A DNA stretch of 64,000 nt from Papilionanthe hookeriana x Papilionanthe teres (GCA_022702705.1 CM040439.1:28639345-28703344); one strand, 5' to 3'. Positions 23,643 to 35,072 are shown, numbered from the stretch's first letter. Program-made: numbers and translations. The notes: a model not told the origin generated them from the letters alone.

Positions 23643-23806
23643 TACAACAACAACAACAACAACACAAAGCCTTAATCCCACTAAGTGGGGTCGGCTACAC
23701 GAATCCTTTTTCTCCATTGCGTCCTATTTAGTGTCAAATTTTCGTTTAATTCTAATAAATTAAGATCATTTTTTATGCAATAAGCCTAAGTTTTCCTAGG
23801 TCTACA
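23640..23806 (-). mobile_element. RTE LINE 3' end, about 165 bp, fused to a tRNA
   Basis: On the minus strand it runs from 'gtagacctaggaaaactta' to 'ccgaccccacttagtggg', then 'attaaggctttg' and (TTG)n. It is homologous to the 3' ends of the RTE copies at 10097 and 46600. Its 5' side abuts a TTTT and the tRNA-Gly at 23810-23881 in the same orientation. Confidence 0.85.
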
Positions 23807-23809
23807 AAA

Positions 23810-23881
23810 TGCATTTGCGGGGAGTCGAACCCGGATCTATTGCTTGGAAGGCAATTATCCTAACCGTTGGACTACAAACGC
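23810..23881 (-). tRNA. tRNA-Gly (UCC), possibly a retroposed pseudogene
   Basis: The minus strand reads GCGTTTGTAGTCCAACGG...CAAATGCA, 72 nt. It folds as a cloverleaf with acceptor pairs GCGTTTG/CAAATGC (one G-U), an ATTGC/GCAAT anticodon stem with loop CTTCCAA (anticodon UCC), and an intact A box (TAGTCCAACGG) and B box (GGTTCGACTCC). TTTT, a pol III terminator, follows directly. The T stem has one C-C mismatch (CCGGG against CCCCG), and no CAA motif is visible just upstream. Both points, plus the fusion to a LINE tail, make function uncertain. Confidence 0.75.
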
Positions 23882-23886
23882 TGAGC

Positions 23887-24010
23887 TAAAATGTCTTACA
23901 TCCATACCACACAATTTTTAGCTATTTATATATCTGACACCCTAACTTTGATTTTTACATTATAGCCCTTTACCTATGCTTGAAAAGATATATTTGTGAT
24001 ATTAAAAAAT
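23887..24010. repeat. MITE-1 left-arm fragment
   Basis: 'cttacatccataccacacaa' through 'cctatgcttgaaaagata' follows MITE-1. The right arm is missing. From 24011 to 24635 nothing recognised is seen. Confidence 0.6.
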
Positions 24011-24639
24011 TACACATTTTCTGGGTTTTTTAAAATGATTGTATATGTTTTGATGAGAATATTATTATTATGAATATAAATATTGGGGGCAATTTCATAA
24101 AATACAACATAAAATTCGCTCTAAAACATAGATTTTAACCATTAAATGCAACATGATTTGAGAAGTTATTTTGGAGGAGGCAATCTATGGCTGCTAACAA
24201 AATATTTTTCATTCACTTGTTACTAATCAAACTGCGAACCTCTATGACACTGGGACGATGGAACCATGAGATCTTGATCGGATCATTCTAAACATAAAAA
24301 TAAAACACAATTTGACCAAAAAAGAAACTAATCGGCTAGTGAGTCTTAAACAGCCTAAAATTTTTCAACATTTAAAATCTAAAAAAGATATTAAGACTTA
24401 ATTGAAATCCTAATGAATAAAGATCGACGAACGTAACTTTAACCCAATCTCTTAGACGATACAATCCACGGTTGTTTATAGGAATATTCCGCTCATAGTA
24501 GGTTTGACCGTCTCTCAGATTAAGTAGATCAGGGAACCTGACAATCCCAAGACGTTTGATTCACAGAAGCAGAGCAGCTAAATAAATAATATTAAAACTC
24601 CATTTAACTTGAAATACCAAAGATGGCCTAGAGATTAAC

Positions 24640-25932
24640 ATGTGTATCTAACACCTAAACTTATTTTTTTTACAAATATACCGCACAAATTAAATCTTCC
24701 GTATCACAAAAATTACCACTATTTTTGATATGCTGCCAACAAATTTTCATCGTCCGATAGGAATCTCAATGAATGACACGGATCTCGAGAAGATATTTTA
24801 AGCAAAAATGTTCAAATCTTGATGAAAAGTCGTCCAGAGCTCCGATTTCAGTAAACTTATAGTCAAACTGAGTGGCTCGATTGGACGGACCTAATGATAT
24901 CAAAGTTAATCCAATTCAAGTCAATCAAGCCCAGATCAAGTCATTAAACAACTCTTGGATGATTTCCGGACACAACTTGAAGGTTGAACGAATGTCGAAT
25001 CTAGCAAGTTCAAAATCAAATCGAGTCTCTCGACATTGACAAGACGAATCCAACGAGCCTAAGATCACTCAAATCCGACATCATTAAGGCATCCAAATGT
25101 CCATTAAATGTCGTCTGATTGAAGGAAGTTTTCTAAACCGTCCAAACAAAATTGTTCATATTTATGCATTAATTGCACTCAGAAAATTATAAATAAAGCT
25201 TCACCCTTCTCATGAGGGGAGAGCTTAGGCCTTGAGAGAGAGAAACTGAGGCTTTTAGAATGAGATGAAGCCTAGCACTATCCCTGTCGTCCCTATCACC
25301 CGCCGACTGTCGATGACCATCGCTGACCTCCGTTGATCACTGCTGACCTTTGTCGACGCCCGCTGAGTGTCTTCAACCACCAACAATTTCCATCAGTCGT
25401 CGCCAACCTTCGTCAACCACTGCCGCCTGTCACTGGCCTGCGTTGACCATCGTTGACCATCTTTAACGCCCACTGATCGCCATCAACACCTGCCGACCCC
25501 CGTTAAATACCACCAATCACCGTCAATCTCCATCGATCGAACGTCGTCAACTGACACCGTAATTTGGAAAATATAGTTTATCTCTCCCATATGTGGGATA
25601 ATAAAATTTTGTAATCATTAATCAATACTGGATTTTTACAACTGTGTCGGGTCACGTAGTTTTTCCCTTTACAGATTTTCCATGTAAAAATTTTTGATGT
25701 CACTATTGGCAGTTTTTCCTTCGTCCGAGTGCATGTTGAATTCTCGTGCAACTCTAAGACGATAATCCATTACTCTGCCGCCACAAATTTTCTAGCACGC
25801 ATCAATCTTAACTTTTAAAAAGTGAAATACTTCTTTTCTTGAACAGGTAAGATGTCATATACGTAAAAAATTAAAATTTAGGCATTATAAATGAGAATAC
25901 ATAAGAATTAATCAGGGGTACATATGTAAATA
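24640..25932. mobile_element. MITE-1 copy interrupted by a solo LTR
   Basis: 24640-24725 carries the left portion up to 'accactattttt'. 25803-25932 resumes with 'aacttttaaaaagtgaaata' and the right arm '...ggggtacatatgtaaat'. The LTR at 24726-25802 lies between. Confidence 0.75.
24726..25802 (-). mobile_element. LTR family A, solo LTR, minus orientation
   Basis: Runs from TGATATGCTGCCAAC to 'ttctagcacgcatca', the reverse complement of the family's TGATGCGTGCTAGAAAAT start. The flanks ATTTT / ATCTT (4 of 5) fit a 5-bp duplication. The minisatellite sits at about 25270-25545 as GTCGACC/CGTTGACC words. 1077 bp, no coding. Confidence 0.8.
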
Positions 25933-27124
25933 TTCAAATTTATTTTTTATTTTTAAAATTTAAAATGTTAGTGGATAAGCTTGACTTGTTTCTTAATTAA
26001 TACTTCCCGGTCTTTTAGGAGATTAGGTCAGTAAAGACGTCAGTTAATTAGACTAATCCTCTCTTAAATGACTAAATATATAGTTATGATCATGATGGAT
26101 TATATATAAACGTGGATGATTAAACGATGATTATATATACTTAAATATAAATTAATTATGTGATTATGATTTAATTAATCTGTCCAAGATGGACTCATAT
26201 TTCGCCACGTGTCCTGATTAATAATTACATGAGATTTAGTAGGTTAAGGAATGATTCAATCCTTTTCATGTTTGATTTAATTACTTTCTATAATTATAAA
26301 ATGTTAGTTGAGGGGGGATTTTTATAATTATGTGAGCTTAATTATTGGGGAATTTATTTGGATTAAATAAATATGTGCTCAGATATATTATTTAAAGGGG
26401 AATTTTTTTTTATTTGAGAAATAATTGAAGTTGACTAAATTTTTAGTATAATAAATTAATTAGAATATATTCATTAATTTTAAAATGCACTAAATATCAA
26501 GTTTTAATAATTAGGTATTTTTCGTTTTCAATGACAGCATTCTGAAGACCAAAGAGTCGGGCGGAAAAATGGGGAGAGTTGTTCGTTCATGGTTCTCCTC
26601 TTGCTGGATTCTCTAGAAGTACAAGAATCCTTAGAATGGTATTCTAACTCAACACCCTTTGAGATATTGACGAGTTACTCTTTAGAGAGCACAGCACGAT
26701 GAAAGTTGTAAGCTGTGTTTGGGGCGAGTTATTGTCTATCGTTAGCCTCTATGGGAATTTGTTTCCTTAAAAAAATGCACGTTGAAATCATTGAGATGAA
26801 AAATAAAATCAAATTTGTGCCATGAACCAAAGCTAGACTTCTATATGGGCAGTCTTCCAACTAAGCCAGCCTTCAAAGCGGTGGAGCTGAGCACACATGT
26901 CGACCAGCTATCGAAGAAGACCAACACTACATTAAAGTACATATGCCCGCCCGAATTTATGACACAGTCTGACACACATGTTACGATCTTTTCATCAAGA
27001 TACCGTGAACAAACATAGCAATGTACAAGATATAGAGAGATTGAGACTTTTTTCCTCTAAAATCATCGCTTTGCCACTTTTTCCCTATAATTAGTTCACA
27101 TTTAAGCAGCTTTACAACCTACAT

Positions 27125-27125
<1 letters not shown>
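25933..27125. other. Unassigned intergenic DNA
   Basis: AT-rich to about 26520, then more mixed. A 67-codon open frame (26815-27018, +) encodes a peptide I do not recognise. No splice or domain support, and no clear repeat ends. Confidence 0.35.

Positions 27126-27126
<1 letters not shown>

Positions 27127-27195
<69 letters not shown>
27127..27195. repeat. (TC)n microsatellite
   Basis: About 34 TC units. Confidence 0.95.
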
Positions 27196-27197
<2 letters not shown>

Positions 27198-27199
27198 AT

Positions 27200-27415
27200 C
27201 TTTTAATAAAGATAGTTGATGGGAAGAACCGATAACCACCATTGGTTTGTAACCCGCTAGGTCTGGGTTGGACTCATGCTCCAAACCACTAGAGTACCAC
27301 CCCAATATAGCATAGTCGTCTGAGGGGAATTTGAATCCTAGATCAGAAGGGACTTATAACGGACAAAGCCGATGCTCCACTAACTGATCTAGGAATGTGG
27401 CGCCTCTCTCTCTCT
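27200..27415 (-). mobile_element. SINE-like sequence(s), tRNA-related
   Basis: The minus strand holds 'agtggagcatcggctttg' and a B-box-like 'ggattcaaattcccc' (about 27322-27336). This matches the layout of the SINE at 42840-43040. A second tRNA-like block ('actctagtggtttgg') occupies about 27225-27305. (TC)n and (TA)n tails follow to 27433. Confidence 0.45.
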
Positions 27416-27663
27416 CTTTATATATATATATATAGGCTAAAATAGAAAAGTTTAGTAAAAATTTTGGGGTGCACTATTATGTATGTATTTATGTATGCAT
27501 GCATGCATGCATAAATATTGATGTTTCAATTTTAGTGTATTGATAATTTATTAAACATAATACAAATTTTCTAGATAAAATATGTGCAAAAGAATAATTT
27601 CATAACTTGGTGTATATGAACATCATCCTACAATTCCTCTCAAAGCTATTACTTAATAACTTA

Positions 27664-27891
27664 GGCTTCGTTTGGGGCGGCGGTGCTACACCACACTATA
27701 GTTTTGTCTACTTTAGCGTTGAAATCAACATTTTCCCACCGGTTCCAACTAGGTGCAGTGACAACTTTCTAGCTGCGGTCTTACATTTAAAAAAAAAATG
27801 CAACATCATCCACAAATTTTTGAACATTAGATTATTTTTCAACAGCTTCACAATTGCTTTTTAACGAGCTGTAATCGGCCCAAATGAACCC
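27664..27891. mobile_element. Tourist/Harbinger-like MITE with TTA duplication
   Basis: Starts GGCTTCGTTTGGGGCGGC and ends 'gtaatcggcccaaatgaaccc'. TTA flanks at 27661-27663 and 27892-27894. 228 bp. Confidence 0.8.
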
Positions 27892-27894
27892 TTA

Positions 27895-28326
27895 GTTCAT
27901 AAATTTGTGAAGTCATATTGAAGATGCATAAATAAAATTATGATTTTTTTTAACATATTATTTACAAAATTAAGTTGGTAGGAAAATTGAACAAACCTAA
28001 CCTAATTGGTTGAGATAATATAAACTCCCTAAAATTGAGTTTCATAATTGACAATAATGTTTATTTAATTTATATGAAGTAGCTTCTTGTATCTAAACTC
28101 CAATAAATTTCATTTTCATCCCTCTTTCTTTTAATATTACATATAAGACCTTATTAATTATTCATTTTTTTGCTTCCAATGCTATTTATTCATTATTATT
28201 TAATGAAAACAAAAGATGTATTTGGCTTTCAACCCTCAAATTAATGAATGTGTGTTCCAAAAATATGATTTAAATATAAATATTTAAACAAAGTTTTTTT
28301 AACTTCAAAATTAGCTAATTAATTCA
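27895..28326. other. AT-rich intergenic stretch
   Basis: Nothing recognised. Confidence 0.5.
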
Positions 28327-28835
28327 AGGAATTTTGCAAATATACCATTCAAGTCCTTCTTATTTGCAAATCTATCCTCTAAACTTCAATTGGGATATAT
28401 ACGCCACCTTACCTATCTTGAAAAGTGAAAATTTTAACGTATTTTTTGATGTGGTGTGAAAGTTTTGGGCGGTATAAATATAAAAAAATTAAAGTTTGTT
28501 GAGAAATTTAGGACAAAGAAACGCTAAAATCGACACGAATCTTGCAAGGTTCGGCAAAGATGCCTACATCCTCAGGAGCAGAGCGGCGAATTCCCTATTT
28601 CAGAGGAGTTACAAGTTCGGTTCTCGTAGCCATAGAGTTGCATATTTATTTTATAGATAAAATTACTAAAATGCCCTCGCTCCCCCTAACTCCTCTTCAC
28701 CATGAGACACATCTCTTAATTCAAAGAGACTCAAAATTTCCGCTACAGGAGCCATACCTAACAAAGTTTAGGGGTTACATATGTAAATACATAGAAAGTG
28801 GATGGTATTTAAGTAAAAAGCTTCTAGGGTTTCTA
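28327..28835. mobile_element. MITE-1 copy interrupted by a short solo LTR
   Basis: Left arm and centre at 28327-28496; right arm 'aagtttaggggttacatatg' onward at 28764-28835. The LTR at 28497-28763 lies between. Confidence 0.75.
28497..28763 (+). mobile_element. LTR family B, short solo LTR with exact 5-bp duplication
   Basis: Starts TGTTGAGAAATTTAGGACAA and ends 'ccatacctaaca'. AAGTT flanks exactly (28492-28496 and 28764-28768). It contains 'ttcggcaaagatgcctac'. 267 bp. The 132-codon open frame across it is not a gene. Confidence 0.85.
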
Positions 28836-29232
28836 AATTGGAACACTTATCTACACTTTTCTTCCTTAAATGGTAAGACCTTTTCTACCCTAAATTGTAG
28901 TTGGCCCAAAAATATTAGTAAGGGTTTACTTTGCAATTAATTAATTACATATTTAATTTTTTTTAATTTCATTTATGTGGACTTTGGAGCCCACATATGT
29001 AATTAAATATTTTCACATTTAATTATTTTATTACAAGTGGTTGGGATTTCAGTCATCACTCAATTCCTTTTGCATTGAAAATTTGAATGCGACTTTTGTG
29101 GCTCTCATCAATGTCTCAATTTGATTTTTATTTTTTAATTTTTAATTTTTTTAATTTTTAGTAGACACGTGTCGTCTATTCTAATTTTTCGAGGAATCGA
29201 TTTTGTTTATCGATAGAATCCATCTGTCATTA
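28836..29232. other. AT-rich intergenic stretch
   Basis: Nothing recognised. Confidence 0.45.
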
Positions 29233-29235
29233 AAG

Positions 29236-29730
29236 CTGCAAATGAACGACATCGAGCCTAGCAGGTTCCTGCTCAGGGACGAGCTCTTTTGTTAAGAGCT
29301 TGTCTAAGCTCGGTTCGAGTTTTCAAAATTGTATTTGAGCTCAAGGTCGTTTAGAGTTACTCATTCGAGCTCAACTCAGCTCAGCTCAAGGTTGATTCGG
29401 GCTCGTTTCATATATTCTTATCGAACTTATTATAGAACAACTCGTGTATTAATCAAGCCTTACAGAAGCTTTTTTTGATCATCTTGTTGAGAAAAATAAA
29501 CGAATAAATGATACTTCTTATGAACGAGTTGTAACTGAGTCGTAATTGAGCATTGACCGAACTTGCTCTCGAGCTTGAAATTATATTGGTCATGAACATA
29601 ACAAACCAAAAATCAAACTTGTCCGCCTACAAAAATGTTTGAGCTTTAATTTGTCGAATAACCATAAAAGAGCTTTAACTTAGCCAAGCCGCAAATTGAT
29701 GGTCGAAGGTTCAGTACATTTGCAGCCCTA
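29236..29730. mobile_element. hAT-like MITE variant (GCTGCAAATGAAC ends)
   Basis: The left end 'aagctgcaaatgaacg' and right end 'acatttgcagcccta' are inverted. The interior is full of GAGCT/AGCTC words like the TAGGGGTG family, but the termini differ. No 8-bp duplication is evident. Confidence 0.55.
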
Positions 29731-29763
29731 TATGTATGTAAATCTCCCACATGTATATAAAGT

Positions 29764-30104
29764 TGTTGAGAAATTAGGGCAAAGAAAAACAAAAATCAAC
29801 AGGACAATCAAGTACGAACACAAGGATTTAACGAGGTTCGATAATATGCCTACGTCGTCCGGAGTAATGAGCTGCAGTGTATTTTTGATTTCTTGAAAAC
29901 CGTACTTCCTTTTATGGTTAAAAATACAAAATTTATATATAACCCTAGTGCACAATATGTAATTACAAAGTCAACCTTGTACCGTACCTTGGGAGCAGTA
30001 CCCCGCACCCCCAACCCACTTAAACGAAACTCCCCCAATTGGATAGATGTTTTCGCTCCGCTCAAACATTCGTTCCTTATCTGGTAAACGAGTCATACCT
30101 AACA
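29764..30104 (+). mobile_element. LTR family B, solo LTR with exact 5-bp duplication
   Basis: Starts TGTTGAGAAATTAGGGCAAA and ends 'gtcatacctaaca'. AAAGT flanks exactly (29759-29763 and 30105-30109). 341 bp. Several 65-75 codon frames across it are incidental. Confidence 0.85.
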
Positions 30105-30372
30105 AAAGTACTACAGCTTTGATCGTGATAATAATTGATCGCGCATTTTACTGAATATTTTTTATATGAATTTAAATTGAATTTTATTAAATTTATAAAG
30201 ATTAAAAAAAAGTCAAACTAATTTGGAAGCGTTGACTATCAGCATTTTGATGTGCAATGCATGCCACGTTTGAGGTGTGGATGCAACGATTATTTTCGTG
30301 CCTGTATTAACTCTAATTTTGGTGACATATTTAAATTTTTTTTTTTAATTATTTTATTTTTTTTGTGCGTTT

Positions 30373-30509
30373 ACATTAATAGGACCGAAGTTTTATGTAT
30401 TTACACATCTAACCCTCAAATCCTTAATATCACATTAAAAATAATATTATTATCACTGTTTAAGAGTGAAATGCACTTTCACATACATAATTTAAAACAC
30501 CAAAGTGCA

Positions 30510-30510
<1 letters not shown>
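30373..30510. repeat. MITE-1 fragment
   Basis: Centre and part of an arm ('tgtatttacacatctaaccc', 'aagagtgaaatgcac', 'taaaacaccaaagtgc'). It ends in (TA)n/(TG)n at 30512-30552. 30110-30372 holds nothing recognised. Confidence 0.55.
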
Positions 30511-30545
<35 letters not shown>

Positions 30546-30552
30546 GTGTGCG

Positions 30553-30734
30553 TAGTCATGGCACTATTGGTTTGCGGGGATCTCTGTAAGTCCCCTCAGG
30601 TCACGGGTTTGATCTTTTGTGACGCGGGGTTCTCGAATATATAGACACATGGTGTCAGACCTCCGTCATAGAGCTGTAACACATAAGGAATCGATATTTG
30701 GGTTTCTGCCAAATAGTGATTCTTTGTAAAACAA

Positions 30735-30735
<1 letters not shown>
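30553..30735 (+). mobile_element. tRNA-derived SINE, family 1
   Basis: 'cactattggtttgcgggg' (A-box region), 'tcacgggtttgatct' (B-box-like), and a body ending 'aatcgatatttgggtttct' match the minus-strand copy at 3447-3632. A (TA)n run follows. Confidence 0.6.

Positions 30736-30739
<4 letters not shown>

Positions 30740-30817
<78 letters not shown>
30740..30817. repeat. (TA)n microsatellite
   Basis: About 38 TA units with one interruption. Confidence 0.95.
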
Positions 30818-30818
<1 letters not shown>

Positions 30819-31065
30819 TAGGAGCTATGTTAAGATGTATTGTTGCAACATACGGATGAATGGTCAGCAAAGTTAAATTATAATAATTATATAGATTTTT
30901 AATAGATTATATATTTTTATATTTAGATTATTTTTATTGCACTTTTTGATATAGAACAACATTAGCACGCAATTCCTGCCATAAAATATTTATTTCCCAA
31001 GGGGTACATGTTGAGTTTGTTCATCTTTAGCACCATCAAAAACTTTTATTTATTGCAGTGCAAGT

Positions 31066-32138
31066 TGAAGCGTGCTAGAAAATTTCACGACGAGAGAGTA
31101 ATGAGTTATCGTCTGAGCATTGCAGGAGAGTTCAACACACATTTAGATAAGAGAAAACAAGCAGGTGTGATACCATAAGTTTTTACATGGAAAACCCTGA
31201 AAGGGAAAAAATCAGGGGGCCCTAGCCCAGCTAAAGAAATCCACAATAAAGTGGATATTACACGTACAGTCCCTCGTCTCACAGGAGGGAAAGGGTTGAG
31301 CATTTTTTTGACTTATAATGTTGGTGCACTAATGAACTTGTTGTAAGAAGTGGGTGGCGGCCGATGAGATTGGCGGAGGCTAGCAGGTGGTGGTCGACGG
31401 CAGTCCGCGGTGATTGATGACAGTCAGCAGTAGTTTATGGCAATCGACGACAGTCAATGGTGATCGACGACAGTCGGCGACGGTCGATGGTGGTTGACAG
31501 TGGTTTGTGGTGATCAACAATAGTCGGCGATGATTAATGGTGGTTGAAGACGATCGATGGTAGCAAGTGTGATGCTAGACTTTAGCTTCCTCTCAAAGCT
31601 TTAAGTTTTTTCTCAAGCCTCAAGCTCCGCCTCCCCCTCCCCCTCCCCCTCCCCCTGATGAGAGAGTTGGCTCTTTTTATAGGGTCAATAGTGCAATTGA
31701 TGCAGAAATATGAACTACTTTAATCGGATAGTTTAGAGAGCTTTCTTCGATCAAATGAGATTTTAGGGACATTTGGGTCTCTTAACAATGTCAGAATTGA
31801 ACAATCTTGTGCTCATTAGATTCCTTTTGTTGAGACGCTCAATTCGACTATAGGCTTGCTGATTCGACATTCGTTTGACCTTCTAAATACGTTTGTAATA
31901 CATCCAAAACTGATTTAATCACTTGGTCTGATCTTGATTTAACTTGAATTGGACTAATTTTGATATCATTGTGTCCGTCTCATCGAGACGGTTAGTTTGA
32001 CTATAAGTTTGCTAAAATAAAAGTTTTGGATGACATTTTATTAAGATTTTCTCTTTATTTGTCCGAAATATTATCTCAAGATCTGTGTCAAGCCTCGAGA
32101 TTCATGTCAGATAATGAGAATTTATTAATGACACATCA
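31066..32138 (+). mobile_element. LTR family A, complete solo LTR with exact 5-bp duplication
   Basis: Starts TGAAGCGTGCTAGAAAATTT and ends 'aatgacacatca'. CAAGT flanks exactly (31061-31065 and 32139-32143). It contains the GAC/GTGG minisatellite at about 31350-31560, a CTCCCC hexamer repeat (31628-31655), then 'ctctttttatagggtc' as a TATA-like site and the conserved 3' half. 1073 bp, no coding, no internal region. Confidence 0.9.
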
Positions 32139-32143
32139 CAAGT

Positions 32144-33688
32144 CATACATGCCGCTTACAAAAGCACTGTGAAATATCTCAACAACGCTAACCAACAACA
32201 ACATATTCGTCGAGCTGCAAGAAAATTAACATATTTTATACGTACCGCTAAATTTCAAAGAATATGATACAAAGTCTTTCTTACTTTGTAGTATAGCTAT
32301 GATGATCACACATGAATTGTTAGTATGTCAATGAAATTATAAGTCATCTATATTGCAATATTGTACATTATCATTTATTATTCTATTTAACATTTTTCAA
32401 ATAATTAGGTACTTGACAGTGGCATTCTCTTATGACGTGGCAATGCTCTCACCTGATAAAATATAAGGGGTTTAGCTCACAATTAATTTGAGAGATTAAA
32501 TTAATGATAATTAATTAGGTAGTTATAGTTAGGATGATAATAATAATGACATACAAAACGTGTGAAGATGAGAATAATTAGTGCAAACTAATTAGCAAGC
32601 GCAATAACACGCAAAAAAAATGTGTGGTTCGATGAGACTCACTTACGTTACGCTAATGAACACGTACCCTAAGATCGTTGACTCTGCTAAAACTCGATGT
32701 AAGGGCTATTTCGAAAGATCATATAACTTGTTCCGATGAAGAGGAGATGAAAATATTATCGCTTTGTCGATATTAAATTATTCCATAATCACAACTAATT
32801 AATATGTTATCTTCGTTTCATTTTGAAACTTTACGTTTAACGCAACTATTAATAGCATCTCCATCATATACTTTTAATTTTGTACACAAAAAATGTGTCA
32901 GCATTAATCTCGAGGAGATCTGATAGTCTAGAAGGAAAAAAGGCACATCAGAAGATAGCCCAACGATAAATGACCCAGAGGTCCAATTATTCGTCCGAAT
33001 ACAACAATGATAAGGCCTCTCAAGTCATAAAGGCAACCAAGTGATACGAACTCAAAGGCTCAGCCAAATATGATGCCAAGGATATAATCCGAGCCTCTCA
33101 CTATAATGACAACGATACAATTGAGGAGCTAATCCCTCGAATCTTACAGTTATATCGGGAATATTTAGCAGTCCAACAAATATCATCAAGGTTTAATAAG
33201 ACAAGTCAAATTAGCCATCTCTTGGGGACTCTTTGTCAAAGGGGCGCAGCATATCAGACTACCATGATTTGCCCTCTGTTTGATAGCCAATCATCACTCT
33301 GTTAACATGAGTCTCTCACTAGGGATTGCGGGCCATCAACTAGACTAAACCAATCGATCAAATCAATCCAGCCGACTCTGAGACGGTCAAAACAAGCCAA
33401 CCAGTGGCAATGATCCAGCATAACCAGCCAGACTGATCTTGTCAAGCCAGGCTTCGTTAGCCCAGTTAGGTAGAACCCTAGGCCCACTTATATGAAATAC
33501 CTAGAATATCAAGTAACATCCCTATTAAAGCTCGGATGCTATCGTAATTTCATCAAATTTATTCCTTATTTTTTATTATATATATAAAAAAAATAATATA
33601 CATAACACTTGTCGACATCATATTCACTCTTTATATAATTAGTATTCTCAATTATGATCAAGAGAGTATTAAGACATATCATATTTGG
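32144..33688. other. Unassigned intergenic DNA
   Basis: About 32880-33500 is GC-richer and resembles degraded retroelement sequence, but no protein motif survives in any frame. The rest is AT-rich. No gene is supported. Confidence 0.35.
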
Positions 33689-33863
33689 ATGTCTTACATA
33701 TATACCCCTCAATTTTTATGCATTTACATCTCAAATGTTAAAATAATAATATTTTTGGGATGATACGAAGGATTTGGGGTCATTGATGTAAAAAATCAAG
33801 GTCAAGATGGTAGATATGTAAATACATAAGAATTTATTGGTATATTTGTAAATATCCCATTTT
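33689..33863. mobile_element. MITE-1 copy, shortened
   Basis: Left arm 'cttacatatatacccctcaa' and right arm '...ttattggtatatttgtaaatatccc', with a reduced centre. Confidence 0.7.
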
Positions 33864-34079
33864 ATTTTCCTTGTTAGGGCCGTGGGGGGAACTGATGTGT
33901 GGCGTGTGCTATGGTGAGAATAAAGTCAACACTCCCAAGTTCTTTTTCTTCCACTTGCACGGCTTTCTCTTTCTATCTCTACTTTGTTAATATAAGTTAT
34001 TAAAAAAAATATCCAATCATTAAGTAATAATCTATTATTAATTTTTTTTATTTTGATATTTTGATCTGATTAACTTCAA

Positions 34080-34260
34080 TTTATATGCATACCACATAAT
34101 TGCAATATATTTTCCAATCTAACACGTAAAGTATTCATATTTACGTGCACCTGCATTAGTCTGTAATGTGGGATCCCTTACTTATTTGACATTACACTCG
34201 AACACCGGTATAGCGGCCCTTGCACACTCTTGCACACTTCACATGTAAATAATGTGAATA
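34080..34260. repeat. MITE-1 arm fragment followed by a shared ~90-bp block
   Basis: 34080-34150 resembles the MITE-1 left arm. 34160-34245 matches 12960-13050 ('gggatcccttacttatttgac...cccttgcacac'). Confidence 0.4.
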
Positions 34261-34401
34261 TATGATCATGAATAATCATATATGTTTGTATGATTTAGGA
34301 GATCATGTTAGATTAGGTAATGTTAGGTTTGACTCATATATCAGATAAGAGACAGATGATGGAGTGTAGCAGAAGTATCTGTCCAATTGAGAGAGTTTCA
34401 T

Positions 34402-34530
34402 TAATGGCTTGTTTGGGACAGCTTAAAACTGGAGTGGTGTTTTTAAAAACGCCGCCGTAGTGTTTGGATTTCGTGTTTGAGTTGTTTATCTAAAAACACA
34501 ATTTTAATTTTATGAAAGAAGTTGATCGCG
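34402..34530. mobile_element. Tourist-like MITE, left part
   Basis: 'ggcttgtttgggacagctta' and 'aaaacgccgccgtag' fit the Tourist-like family. The right terminus is not found. Confidence 0.4.
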
Positions 34531-34806
34531 GGATACCCCCGCGGTCCGCGTTTTCGTTGAAATTATTACCCTTCGCACCTCGCTGCTCGCTCTCGCTGCC
34601 CTCGACCCTCTTCCTTCTTCGTTCGCAGTTGCTGTCGTCGTGAGAATCTCGTTCGCTCTCTTGTACCCTAAATTACGCCGATTCCAATGGCACACTCTGA
34701 TGGCAGACCGGGATGAAGGAGGAGCTTGAAAGGGTTGGGGGTGCTGAGCAACGTTCCACTCCACTCCAACATCTGTTCCTTATCTGATATATGAGTCATA
34801 CTTAAC
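34531..34806 (+). mobile_element. LTR family B 3' fragment with unrelated GC-rich 5' sequence
   Basis: 34725-34806 ('ggttgggggtgctgagcaac' to 'gtcatacttaaca') matches the 3' part of the family B LTR. The upstream 34531-34720 is GC-rich with minus-strand open frames of 84 and 63 codons that I do not recognise. Confidence 0.5.
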
Positions 34807-35072
34807 AATATATAATCAACTTTGTTAAGAACCAACATCTTCTTAACTAACTCGTTCACTTTAATTCCCTAACAAATCATAGAGCGCGATCTTACTCTAT
34901 TTCATTTTTACCTCCCATTTTGCATATTGGAGTTTTTAGTACATTATTATAAATAACGAAAACTTTCGGTGTTACACAAGAAATTTCCCATTTAGAAATA
35001 ATGAAATAAAAATGAAAAATAAAAATTTTTTATGCAATTAAATTATTAAGATTGCAATAAAAAAATGAGAAT

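Noticed and set aside
23810..23881. Calling the tRNA an ordinary functional gene without reservation
   Set aside because: The T-stem mismatch, the lack of an upstream CAA motif and the LINE fusion leave function open, so it is reported with that doubt.
28542..28940. 132-codon frame
   Set aside because: It spans a solo LTR, a MITE-1 arm and flank; composite and not conserved.
34510..34859. 84- and 63-codon minus frames
   Set aside because: They overlap an LTR family B fragment and GC-rich sequence with no recognisable domain.
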